64,000 nt of DNA from Haberlea rhodopensis (GCA_907163345.1 CAJQUN010000042.1:4445043-4509042), one strand, 5' to 3'; numbered from the stretch's first letter, positions 34,481-44,554 are shown. The notes: generated from the letters alone by a model not told the origin. Numbers and translations are program-made.

Positions 34481-35994
34481 TTCCTACAATTTGAATAATT
34501 CTAAGGTTGTTGTGTGCAAAGGTGTATACAAATATGTCACGTTGGAGGTAGGCTATAGATGTAGAAAAGAAAATCGATACTTTTATTAATAATTGGAAAT
34601 ACTTACAATTAAATCAAATGAGTCAAATAGCTTCTAGCGAATTTACTTAAAATAAAGTGCTTCTAAAATATCTTAACATAATTCGTCCTAAGAGCTAGTC
34701 TATCACTTCTCTGTCACCTAACTCTTCTGTCATATGTTCGGTAGAAGTCTCCAGTGCATCATTATGAGCTCTTAATTGTTCTATCTGTTGATTCGACGCC
34801 TGAAGCCTTGCATTTGCGACTTTGTGTAATGTATCGAGCCTAGCGATTTCTTCCTTTGCTTCACGGAGTTGTTCGTCAGAGTGGTGGTAGTAGTAGGAGA
34901 ACCGTTGTACTTCTTGGTGTAGATGATCCCTTACTTCGAGGAGTCGGTTATGTTATGCTTGAGTCCTTCTATTTCACATTCTAGATTCCGGATCATATTG
35001 GTCGAAGCGCGGGTCGTCATTACCTAATTTCAAGGGAGTGGATATATATTAAATTTGGGGATTAATAACAATGATAAAGAATAATTACAAGAAAATTGGT
35101 CTCAAATTTATTTATTTATTTATTCTTTTTTTTTATTTCGAAATTGACTTGGGGGTTTTAATGGGTATCCTAAATTAATCAGTAACTCATAATGAATTTG
35201 GAAATGGCTTTAAGAGGAATTGTTGGTTGAAATTTTGAATAATTAGGGTTCTTTAGGGCGTGACTTGTGGTCCCAAATTGGTGTCCTTTCCTTGTCTGTA
35301 ATCCGACGTAATCATAGGGCTTTTACTACTGGCATGATTTCGAGCAAGATCCGGAAATTAATTTGATTTTTGTGTTCGAAAGTTCGATTAAATAGGTAAT
35401 GAAAGTTTTCATAAATTAGGGTTCTATGAGGCGAAAATCTTGTTTCGAAATTGAGCGCTTTACTAATTTATAATTTCGATTTGACAAGGGGTTTTTGTTA
35501 GGGATTAAAATGATGGTCAAAAACCCAAAATTAATTTGAAATTTATGTTCGGATTGATGGAGAAATCGTTGGTCAAAATTTTCACAAATCAGGGTTTTAC
35601 AGGGCGTGAATTTCGCCTTGAAATTGATTGCCTTACATCTTTTATAAATCGAATTTAGTAAGGGGCTTTTATTACTGGAACAATTACGTTTGACATACCT
35701 AAGCTAATTGGAATTTCGTGTTCGAATTGTCTGTCCAATCAAATGCTGAAATTTCGCAAAAAATAGGGTTCTTGAGCGTGATTTTAGGTTCAAAATCGGA
35801 GGCCTTCCCTTGTTGTTAATTTGAATTTTTTAAGAGGGCTTTTGATATATACGTCATGTGGAACATTTACCCGGAACTAATTCAAATTCTATGTTCGGAT
35901 TGATGGGAAAACGGATTTGGGAGGTTTCAAAATTTTAGGGTTCTTAGGGCCAAATTTTCGGTCCTCAGTTGACGCCCTTGCTTCGTTTGGGAGT
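34481..35994 (-). other. Chromovirus 5' untranslated region, first part
   Basis: A long leader containing degenerate repeats of roughly 180-200 bp. Each has agggttcttagggcgtga, a gcccttcctt-like stretch, gggcttttatt and ttcgtgttcg (35060-35990). The same pattern reappears at 54180-54680, which shows that 35995-54150 interrupts one leader. A short open frame near 34700-34980 has no clear homology. Confidence 0.72.
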
Positions 35995-36302
35995 TGATAA
36001 GTGTGATTTTTACACTTAATTTGATAAAAGATTAGAGGCGTTTTTGTAGTGATTCTTGGAAAATATTACGCGTTTTGGTATATATTTGTATATTTCAGGA
36101 ATCCAGGTCCAATTGCATAAAAGTGGAGAAATTACACTTAAAATGATGAAAAATGACCAAACTGAGCAACACACGTGACATGACGTGGAGGAATTTTCAA
36201 GCACACATTAAATTGGATAGAAATCTATTGCTTTAAGAGACCAACATGGATGAAATATTATATTATAATATATGATATTATAATATAATATATTATATAA
36301 GA
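35995..36302 (+). repeat. Left part of an Athila-like LTR, split by PL-2
   Basis: It begins TGATAAGTGTGATTTTTACACTT directly against the chromovirus leader. It shares ttacgcgtt, atatttctaggaatcc-like and gcataaaagt landmarks with the other LTRs of this family. The last five bases (36298-36302) are the TAAGA duplication of PL-2. Confidence 0.8.
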
Positions 36303-36808
36303 TGATACCCCTCTATGGAGGATCGATCTACCTAACGGGCTTTAACCGACCCAATCTAATTTAGCAAGGAGTTGTAGGGTTTTGGAAGACATCTATATTG
36401 TCGGGATAAACATGGATCTAGTTGCCATACACAATACTATTTCATATTGATTATAACTCTTATCCCAGATTGACTAGAACTCTACAATTAGAGATTGACT
36501 AGAACTCTTCTCCTATATTGATTAGAACTCTACATCTACATCTATAAATAGAGGGCTCCTACCCTCATTGAGGTACGTTCAATTACGCAATACTTACACG
36601 CTATTCCTACAATTTCAATACGTTTTCTATTGAAACATATACTGACTTGAGCGTCGGAGTCTCTTCGCCTACGGGCGGAGTCATCTTACCCTTTCTCTTT
36701 GATACACAGAGATACATTGGGAGCAGTTCAATTCAGTTTATAGAAGATAAATCGTTTGTTGCATCATCGCACGACATCTATTAATGATCACACTTTTTGG
36801 TGATATCA
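36303..36808 (+). repeat. Plus-strand terminal LTR of PL-2
   Basis: 506 bp, TGATACCCCTC...GGTGATATCA, with a TATA box TATAAATA at 36543-36550. From the R-U5 segment at 38078 the RNA start maps to about 36575, 32 bp from the TATA box. Confidence 0.95.
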
Positions 36809-36810
36809 AA

Positions 36811-36828
36811 TGGCGCCGTCTGTGGGAA
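36811..36828 (+). other. Primer-binding site of PL-2 (left, plus strand)
   Basis: TGGCGCCGTCTGTGGGAA, two bases after the LTR. It is the same site as in PL-1. Confidence 0.92.
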
Positions 36829-36969
36829 ATTGAGCATAAGGTGTAGATATGAAGGAAGAAAAAAACTGATGGATTTGAGAGGAACGAGATCTGACGAGCA
36901 TAAGGGTTCTACGATTTCACATGGTTCTGAAGAAGGAAAACGATACCCCTTTTGACCATGCTAGCCCCG

Positions 36970-37262
36970 CCCCTACGCACTTATCACTGTGCTCACAAAG
37001 CGAACAAATCTCTGAAATATGGCTTTTGTGAACCATGACGCATCAAAACCAGCAGTTGGACGAAGTTTTATCGAGTACCCACCTTTAGAAATCTGATCTT
37101 TCGCATACTGCAAATGAGAAACGAACGATTCCACAACTCCAGATGCAATTCCTCACTTGTCTTCCCAGAAAACACCACTAGATCACATCTTGTTCTTGTT
37201 GGCGTGAGATGAAACAAAGCATAGTCAAGAAGGGTCTGGAATCTATACTCACTCACGATCAA
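36970..37262 (-). pseudogene. Captured fragment of a CIP7-like (COP1-interacting protein 7) gene
   Basis: The minus strand reads LLDYALFHLTPTRTRCDLVV, then after a frameshift near 37145 continues as ESFVSHLQYAKDQISKGGYS and ASWFTKAIFQRFVRFVSTV. This is the conserved N-terminus of plant COP1-interacting protein 7 family members, nuclear proteins linked to light signalling. Only about 95 residues are present and a stop follows near 36975. It lies antisense to the adjacent plus-strand LTR but has the same direction as the other captured genes of PL-2. The outer limits are approximate. Confidence 0.85.
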
Positions 37263-38077
37263 TAAAGATTATGATGAACTTCCATGGTCGATTCTATCTC
37301 TTCAATACACTGACTATCTGGTGATGGGCTTAAACCTACTCCACCATCAAATTTCAGTACGAGCTTCTAGGAGCTACCTCAATGGGTGAACGGGCACGTG
37401 ATTTACACATACGGGTCAAATAAAACGAATTTAAATACCCGAACCTTCTTGAGATTTCGATGTGTGCTGTAGTTTCTGTGGGGATATCTCATTGGTTCCA
37501 GTTCCTGATACCAATAAAGAAACCTTGGTTTTCATAACAAAAATTGGAAAGGAAGATGTTCCTCCTGACTTGGGGAATAGACGAACTCATAGTGATGAGA
37601 TCATCTCTTGTTCATGGTCCTTGTGGCTCCTTTTGCAACAACAGCAGGAAGTCTGGAGAACAATCTCCAAGAATTATTGGGGAATACAAGAACAAGATAA
37701 TCTTTTGATTCACAAAGGAAAGTCGTATTTTTGCAACTCACAATTTCATCACATACACTCAAGGAAATTCACTGATCCACGGCATGTTGTGCATCCTAGC
37801 ACTCTTGCCACCGCTCAAGCAAATTCTAATTTTACCAGTCCAAGAAAGAATCTTCAGCTGTTGGAGCAGTTTCTCGTGGAATTTCAGCAGCAACGTGGGT
37901 CATCGAGAAGAGAAGGCAGTCTATGATTGCAAGGAGGCCGATGATATCTGGCCAATAAAATCTTCTACGTATGACGTATTGATTCCTCCCTCTCATCCAA
38001 GATCCATAGAATCCAAGAAAGAGACACGACATCAGAGTTCACAAATCAAGCGCTGCCATAGAATTCAAGAAAGAGAC
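37263..38077. other. PL-2 interior of unknown origin
   Basis: No clear gene. A plus-strand frame at 37462-37926 is open for 154 codons without recognised domains. On the minus strand near 38000-37940, RRRFYWPDIIG faintly recalls the zinc-domain region of Tat-type integrases, but this is too short to call. A 26-bp direct repeat containing agaaagagacacg occurs at about 38002-38027 and 38054-38079, right at the R-U5 junction. Confidence 0.4.
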
Positions 38078-38311
38078 ACGTTCAATTACGCAATACTTAC
38101 ACGCTATTCCTACAATTTCAATACGTTTTCTATTGAAACATATACTGACTTGAGCGTCGGAGTCTCTTCGCCTACGGGCGGAGTCATCTTACCCTTTCTC
38201 TTTGATACACAGAGATACATTGGGAGCAGTTCAATTCAGTTTATAGAAGATAAATCGTTTGTTGCATCATCGCACGACATCTATTAATGATCACACTTTT
38301 TGGTGATATCA
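38078..38311 (+). repeat. R-U5 segment (strong-stop footprint)
   Basis: This is the LTR from about 36575 onward (acgttcaattacg) to its end. It starts 32 bp from where the TATA box would be, i.e. at the expected RNA 5' end, and is followed by the primer site. R-U5 plus primer site is exactly the extent of minus-strand strong-stop DNA with its tRNA 3' end. Confidence 0.88.
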
Positions 38312-38313
38312 AA

Positions 38314-38331
38314 TGGCGCCGTCTGTGGGAA
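38314..38331 (+). other. Second primer-binding site copy in PL-2
   Basis: TGGCGCCGTCTGTGGGAA, then an abrupt switch at AAT to the inverted LTR. Confidence 0.9.
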
Positions 38332-38810
38332 ATAGATGTCGTGCGATGATGCAACAAACGATTTATCTTCTATAAACTGAATTGAACTGCTCCCAATGTA
38401 TCTCTGTGTATCAAAGAGAAAGGGTAAGATGACTCCGCCCGTAGGCGAAGAGACTCCGACGCTCAAGTCAGTATATGTTTCAATAGAAAACGTATTGAAA
38501 TTGTAGGAATAGCGTGTAAGTATTGCGTAATTGAACGTACCTCAATGAGGGTAGGAGCCCTCTATTTATAGATGTAGATGTAGAGTTCTAATCAATATAG
38601 GAGAAGAGTTCTAGTCAATCTCTAATTGTAGAGTTCTAGTCAATCTGGGATAAGAGTTATAATCAATATGAAATAGTATTGTGTATGGCAACTAGATCCA
38701 TGTTTATCCCGACAATATAGATGTCTTCCAAAACCCTACAACTCCTTGCTAAATTAGATTGGGTCGGTTAAAGCCCGTTAGGTAGATCGATCCTCCATAG
38801 AGGGGTATCA
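38331..38810 (-). repeat. Internal minus-strand LTR of PL-2, lacking 27 bp of U5
   Basis: 480 bp, identical by eye to 42297-42776. It is the 3' LTR of the minus-oriented half of PL-2. Its first 208 bases form a perfect inverted repeat with 38078-38285 around a 45-base loop. Confidence 0.93.
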
Positions 38811-38828
38811 CAAGTCCCCCCTCCTAGT
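38811..38828 (-). other. Polypurine tract of PL-2
   Basis: The minus strand reads GGAGGGGGGACTTG before the 3' LTR, as in PL-1. Confidence 0.85.
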
Positions 38829-39164
38829 CGGACTGACGTCGAAGACCAGAAGTTCGTTAAATGTTTAACCGACCTGTTCCTAGTGCCCCTGCTGTTTACT
38901 TCTACGGGAATATGAGATATAGTCGAGCTCCGTGATGAATAAACATGCGGTGCTAATAACATTGGATTTATGAATATTAAGCGTCCCAAGCTCCATAATT
39001 AATAGAAATCTCAAGCCCCCGCGATGAAAAATATACGATGCCAATGAAACTTGTTTGATTTCCAGCATCAGTAGAATCCTGAGCTGAGCAGATAAGCCCG
39101 ATCGGGCACCAGAGGTAATACGGAGCAAATAAAGCTCATCTGAGCTATATCGGATAAATATATG

Positions 39165-39390
39165 CAAATGATGTTCGCCTGATCCAAACTAAGCTCCAGA
39201 TATAATAAATGGGTGAGGTGTGCTCACCTGATATGAACCGAGCTCCAGAGATAACAAATAGGAGCGAAGAAAGCTCGCCTAATTTGAGCTCCAGAGATAA
39301 TAAATAGGGGCGAAGTCTGCTCGCTTGCTCTGAACTGAGCTCCAGAGATAATAAACATGAGCGAAGAATGCTCGCCTGAACCGTGCTCCA
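39165..39390 (-). repeat. Tandem repeat A of PL-2
   Basis: About four diverged units with ctgaactgagctccagagat, the same family as 21720-22115 in PL-1. Confidence 0.82.
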
Positions 39391-40028
39391 GAGATAGGTT
39401 GCACACCCATGCTCCTGGCGTAACCAGGGCTGAGCTCGTGCTCCTGAGGCAGGTCGCATGCCCACGCTCCTGGCGTGACCAGGGCTGAGCTCTTGCTCCT
39501 GAGGTAGGTCGCACACCCATGCTCCTGGCGTGACCAGGGCTGAGCTCGTGCTCCTGAGGCAGGTCGCATGCCCATGCTCCTGGCGTGACCAGGGCTGAGC
39601 TCTTGCTCCTGAGGCAGGTCGCATGCCCATGCTCCTGGCGTGACCAGGGCTGAGCTCTTGCTCCTGAGGCAGGTCGCATGCCCATGCTCCTGGCGTGACC
39701 AGGGCTGAGCTCTTGCTCCTGAGGCAGGTCGCATGCCCATGCTCCTGGCGTGACCAGGGCTGAGCTCTTGCTCCTGAGGTAGGTCGCACACCCATGCTCC
39801 TGGCGTGACCAGGGCTGAGCTCGTGCTCCTGAGGCAGGTCGCATGCCCATGCTCCTGGCGTGACCAGGGCTGAGCTCTTGCTCCTGAGGCAGGTCGCATG
39901 CCCATGCTCCTGGCGTGACCAGGGCTGAGCTCTTGCTCCTGAGGCAGGTTGCACACCCATGCTCCTGGCGTGACCAGGGCTGAGCTCGTGCTCCTGAGGT
40001 AGGTTGCACACCCATGCTCCTGGCTTGA
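39391..40028 (-). repeat. Tandem repeat B of PL-2 (55 bp, about 12 copies)
   Basis: Highly regular 55-bp units containing ctcctgaggcaggtcgcatg and ctggcgtgaccagggctgag. Because 55 is not a multiple of three and the unit has no stop in any minus-strand frame, all three minus frames stay open and cycle through the same 55-residue pattern (for example GARAQPWSRQEHGHATCLRS). Copies differ mainly at aggtcgca(t/c)(g/a) and ctc(g/t)tgctcc. Confidence 0.93.
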
Positions 40029-41158
40029 CCATCTATTTTTATATGTCCAGAGTGGGCATCAAAAAACCTGAAGAGCAATCTAAGTATTGTAGACTTTCCG
40101 CTGCCACTTGTTCCAACAATAGCCACACTTTTCCCCGCTGGCACAACAAACGACGTTCCATCAAGAATCTTCCTTTCTGAAAGATAACTGAAGTGAACAT
40201 TGTCAAATTCAATGCAACCCCCAGTTAATTCCAAAGGCTTGGCATTATCTACGTCCCTGATTTCAGCCTTCTCCTCGAGTAAATGGAACATGGCCTTCAT
40301 GTCAATCAAACTTTGAACTGTCTCTCTATAGACACTTCCAAGGAAGCTGAGTGGAAGAGAAAGCTGAAACAGTAGCCCGTTTACCATGACCAAGTCTCCA
40401 ACAGTCATACTGCCATTCATAATCCCATGTGAGCATAAGACCATAGCTGCGGAGATTGCTGTGCTGAATATCAAATTCTGGCCGAAGTTTAAGAGGGCAA
40501 GACTTCTTTGAGTTTTTATTGCAGCATCTTCGTATTTTTCTAGAAACTCATCATACTTGTCTGTTTCAAAAGCCTCATTGTTGAAATACTTCACAGTCTC
40601 ATAGTTAATTAATGAGTCAATTGCTCGTGTACCAGCGTCATTATCTGCTTTATTCATTATCTTCCTGAACTTGGTCCTCCACTGAGTCACAGTGAATGTG
40701 AAGATCACATAAGCTGCAACAGAGAGGGAAGTAATCCATGCAAATGGTGCTCCACGATCAATAATTCGACTTAGGGCTCCTGTTTCTCGACTAAGGTGAT
40801 ATCTCAGGTCAAGCTCATGCAAATTCGAAAAAAACCTTTCTGGAAACCTGTCGAATAGTTCTCAATGCCACCTTAGAGAATATGGCAGTCCGTATTTCAT
40901 TAAAGGCAGCTGCCCCTGACCGAGCTATACCATACCCAATAAGAACTGCAACTGGGGTAGCAAAAAGAGCCACAGCAGAGGAATTAGCAACCGTAAACTC
41001 GGCAAGAGCACTTTGGCACCAATAAGGAGGGCCAGTGCAGCGATGACCCGTAGCCTGAATTCCATATTGTCTTTCATCCATAAGTATCTCGCTAGAGTGG
41101 TGATGATTTTAGCGTCTGTAATTTGCTCCCCTGAAGCTTCAACTTTCTTCAACGACAC
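40029..41158 (-). pseudogene. Captured cDNA of a mitochondrial ABC transporter (ABCB25/ATM3-like)
   Basis: The source gene encodes a half-size mitochondrial inner-membrane ABC transporter needed for cytosolic iron-sulphur assembly. Minus-strand order is LARYLWMKDNMEFRLRVIAA, then in another frame VAVLIGYGIARSG and FNEIRTAIFSKVALRTI, then DLRYHLSRETGALSRIIDRG, TQWRTKFRKIMN and INYETVKYFNNEAFETDKY, then VGDLVMVNGLLFQLSLPLSF, and Walker A GTSGSGKST at residues 237-245 of the frame starting at 40822. Introns are absent across the captured length. There are internal deletions after GAKVL (near 41010) and after RIIDRG (near 40753), the latter removing most of one transmembrane helix pair. The N-terminus, signature motif and Walker B are missing. 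The frame from 40822 fuses at about residue 266 into repeat B and stays open to 39224 (532 codons). Confidence 0.93.
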
Positions 41159-41356
41159 TGTTGATTTTTGCTCTATTTCTGTCGAAATAGAGCGTGGGTG
41201 GAGAGTGGGAGACTGAGAGGCGTTACTTCTGAGCTCATTTTATTTATTATTCTGATATTTGCAATTTGAGAAAGGAAGCCGATGAAAATTTGAGGCAGAT
41301 TCAAGGAGAAGAACAACCATACTCACAATTAACAAACTTCACAATCTCGGTCATTA
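41159..41356 (-). other. Linker between the captured XXT- and ABCB25-like cDNAs
   Basis: About 200 bp without a recognised gene, possibly filler or untranslated parts of either source transcript. Confidence 0.5.
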
Positions 41357-42295
41357 TCAATTCAAATCAGGGTTGACCAGACCCTCCCAATATCCGTGCA
41401 AATAATATGAGTTCTCGATAAAAACCTTATTCATCCAGTGATCCTTTTGTGAAATCAGCAAATATATTAAAGCAGACTGATCGTCTGCCTCAAATGCTGG
41501 TTGACCCTTCAAATTAGCTGTCAATATCTTCCCGGCCTCCTCACGAACTGGACCCTTGGGACCCATTGGAGCCCAAGCATCCAGCAAGTCCAGTGACCAC
41601 TGACAATTTCGGAACAAGAAACTACCAGCGTTTAATGCGATCCACGACTTCTGATCAAACAACAGATCAGGGTAACCATGAATAACCATATTATAATCCT
41701 TGTACTTAAATACAGGTATCTCAAATGCCATATCAGTAAACAAAGCATCACTATCCATCCACCAAACCCACTCCACCTCATGATGCGCCAACATCAACCC
41801 TCGAATCAACGGCAACTTAGCCCAATCTCAATCCCATGTATTCTTTCGATCTCCATCCCAGTTATTGATTTTGGGCCCTAATGTGAAAGTCATGTTTGGG
41901 TTGAAAAACTCCTCGGCTTGGTCCTCCGGGTCCTTATCCGATCGAATCTCCTCGAGGATCCGATTAGTTTCTTCAAGGAGATTCTGATTTTCAGCTTCCG
42001 CTTCATAGGACACAAGGTTGCCGATACCAATCGTGCCCCGGAGTACGAGAATAGTAACAAATCCACACAGTATTGTGATCTTGATGTTGTTGAAGGTTTT
42101 ATTGATCTGCCGACCACGTGGAAGGAGAGCAGCAGCTCGGCCAGGAGCTCCGCCATTGGAGGCGGCGGCTGTCGTCGGGAGTGCGCTAGAACTCCGTTTC
42201 TGAGAGACTGTAATCGATTTGTTTAACGTCGTAGTGTAATGAATGCGAGGCGTTTCCGGGCTAGATTTATTGATATCACCAAAAAGTGTGATCAT
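41357..42295 (-). pseudogene. Captured cDNA of a xyloglucan 6-xylosyltransferase (GT34, XXT5-like)
   Basis: GT34 xylosyltransferases add xylose to the glucan backbone of xyloglucan in the Golgi. The minus strand has the type II membrane anchor region INKTFNNIKITILCGFVTIL, the stem (NLLEETNRILEEIRSDKDP), and catalytic-domain pieces EVEWVWWMDSDALF (DxD motif DSD), VIHGYPDLLFDQKSWIALNA and CQWSLDLLDAWAPMGPKGP with EADDQSALIYLL. It is intron-free with internal deletions near 41830-41845, where an HGIEI scrap and a stop mark two joins. The C-terminal quarter is missing. The ATG at 42293-42295 lies inside the LTR, so the first eight codons are LTR-encoded. The LTR joins the cDNA directly, with no primer site between them. 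Confidence 0.93.
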
Positions 42296-42776
42296 TAATA
42301 GATGTCGTGCGATGATGCAACAAACGATTTATCTTCTATAAACTGAATTGAACTGCTCCCAATGTATCTCTGTGTATCAAAGAGAAAGGGTAAGATGACT
42401 CCGCCCGTAGGCGAAGAGACTCCGACGCTCAAGTCAGTATATGTTTCAATAGAAAACGTATTGAAATTGTAGGAATAGCGTGTAAGTATTGCGTAATTGA
42501 ACGTACCTCAATGAGGGTAGGAGCCCTCTATTTATAGATGTAGATGTAGAGTTCTAATCAATATAGGAGAAGAGTTCTAGTCAATCTCTAATTGTAGAGT
42601 TCTAGTCAATCTGGGATAAGAGTTATAATCAATATGAAATAGTATTGTGTATGGCAACTAGATCCATGTTTATCCCGACAATATAGATGTCTTCCAAAAC
42701 CCTACAACTCCTTGCTAAATTAGATTGGGTCGGTTAAAGCCCGTTAGGTAGATCGATCCTCCATAGAGGGGTATCA
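42271..42776 (-). repeat. Minus-strand terminal LTR of PL-2
   Basis: 506 bp, the complement of 36303-36808 with no difference seen by eye. It would act as the promoter for the captured XXT-like and ABCB25-like segments, which lie in the sense direction behind it. Confidence 0.95.
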
Positions 42777-42781
42777 TAAGA

Positions 42782-44404
42782 TATATACGCACGAAGATTA
42801 CGGGAGGTGCAGCATATAGAGAGGCGAGTTACGTGAGGAAAAGGAAAAGAGAAGCAAATATATTAGGGAAGTAGCGTACGTGACTTGGACTAAGAAGAAG
42901 AGGAGAAGAGGAGATAGACAGAAGAGCGAGGGGAGTGACGTGAAAAGAGGGCAGCAACGATATCAGGGAAGAAGCGGAGAGACGAAGGGAGAGCTACGTG
43001 AGGAGTGAGCAGATTCACGTGGAGAGGTGAGGAGAAGAGAAAAGTCACGATTTCAGGAGGAACTCAGAGCAGATTCACGTGAAGAAGGAGCACAGAATAC
43101 AGATACAAGAGTTACGCATGTAAATTCTGGACGGGAATCTTCACACAGACGATCGAAAGGAATCAGATTGAGAGAGGGAAGCAACGAAGGGACGAGAGAA
43201 GAGTTACGAAGGAGATTCATTCTTCACGTAGGCGAAGCATTCACGTACAGAACAAGAAGAGGGCTGAAGCAACGTAGAATTGACAGAAGAATTCAACGTG
43301 AAGAGATTCACGAAAGTGCAGAAGAAAATCTGGTGAAGGAGAGGCACAGTACGTACAGTGAAGCACAGCAGACGCGAGAGCAGGAGTTGACGGGAGAAGA
43401 GAGATTGAAGAGAAGAGATTCACGTATAATTCAGAGAGCAGTTCACGAACGAAGAGTGACGTAAATTCTGGTGAAGAAAAGACAGAAGAACTCACGTACA
43501 GACAGCACGGCCAAAGGAAGAGAAGGAGATACGGGGTCGACGACGCGATTCAACATCGCTTGTTTATACGTATTTCTAAACTTTGTTTGATTCCATTTTA
43601 TTTTCTTATGCTTTTGATGTTGAAAAACATGATATTGCATTTGATTTTAAATATGTTGTTAGGCTAAGTTTATTGTCAAGACTTAGGGGATCATATGTTA
43701 TGAACCCATGATTTAATTTTGATGTTTTGATTGATTCTCATTTATCTAAGTGCATAGATTATTGTTCTTCATGCTTTTAAGGGTTTGACCACCCTTGAAT
43801 GATATTAAATTACAATTGAGATCGAGAGATAAAATTGGAATTCGATATAGTGATTTATGCCGTGGATTTCAGACTGAGGTTGAGAGATGAAGTCAAATAC
43901 ACGTGTGATAGCTATAGATATCTAGTAATCGAAGGCTAGTAGTTTTCATAGATCGATTTACAATATTAATTGTTCAATAAGGGTACGAGAGTGGCTTATT
44001 GTTACATTAGTATTAGATTTGTTATAGCCGGACCAAGGTATAGCAAGCGAATTCGGAAAACTCGTCACCTTAGATTGTTTGAATTAAATCTTAACTAATA
44101 GGCAAATTGTGGGGGATTACATAGGTGAACCGAAAGTCTTGATAATTGTCTCTATTGATTTTATTTTCATTCTCTATTGTTTGGTTGGGTTTATTATTGA
44201 GTTAATTAGTTAAATTAGTTAATTAGTTATAACCAATTTTCGTAGGCTAAATATAGTTAAACTAATGAAGTTTGGTACTTATTTCCTAGTCCTCGTGGGT
44301 TCGACACTCATACTTATATTATCATTATACTAAAACTTGACACCGTGCACTTGCGGTAAAGAATCGCTACACTGAGAAATAATTGTTTAAAATAAAAGCG
44401 ATCA
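42782..44404 (+). repeat. Right part of the Athila-like LTR split by PL-2
   Basis: It continues 35995-36302 and ends AAAGCGATCA before the primer site. The part from about 43560 matches 48150-48920 (for example cttcatgcttttaagggtttgacc and gagatcgagagat). The purine-rich stretch 42800-43510, with many cacgtgaag/agagga motifs, is specific to this copy and gives spurious long open frames. Confidence 0.8.
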
Positions 44405-44410
44405 AGTTTT

Positions 44411-44428
44411 TGGCTCCGTTGCCGGGGA
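44411..44428 (+). other. Primer-binding site, tRNA-Asp (one mismatch)
   Basis: TGGCTCCGTTGCCGGGGA, one base from the perfect site at 48927. Confidence 0.85.
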
Positions 44429-44554
44429 CTAACTTTAGTAATATCATACTAGGTTCTTTGACTGTAATTTAACCATTTTTTTTCTTTTGTATATATTTAT
44501 TTCGAAAAAAAAAAAATTTAAAATTGTTTTATTTGTTTTTCTTGCGAGGTACTT

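Larger units (their letters stand above)
36303..42776. mobile_element. PL-2: element with inverted LTRs and three captured host genes
   Basis: This 6474-bp unit starts TGATACCCC and ends GGGGTATCA, with TAAGA on both sides (36298-36302 and 42777-42781). Its terminal LTRs are complete and identical but inverted: plus at 36303-36808 and minus at 42271-42776. Both outer ends are therefore U3 ends. Inside are a primer site and a CIP7-like fragment, an R-U5-PBS segment, a minus-strand LTR lacking 27 bp, the family polypurine tract, repeats A and B, an ABCB25-like cDNA and an XXT-like cDNA. The duplication size and TG/CA ends show integrase-mediated insertion of the whole unit, and the zero LTR divergence shows it is very recent. 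No gag or pol is present. Confidence 0.93.

Noticed and set aside
39391..40028. CRISPR-like array
   Set aside because: The 55-bp units are contiguous with no unique spacers, and the context is a plant retroelement.
39145..40032. 295- and 225-codon repeat proteins on the minus strand
   Set aside because: They are produced by the stop-free 55-bp tandem repeat in all frames. I kept only the note on fusion to the ABC transporter fragment.
41678..42226. Plus-strand open frames across the XXT-like segment
   Set aside because: They are antisense shadows of a clearly recognisable minus-strand GT34 coding sequence.
43027..43464. 145-codon Arg/Glu-rich open frame
   Set aside because: It lies in the purine-rich part of an Athila-like LTR, where stop codons are rare on that strand because of composition. 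No domain or start context.
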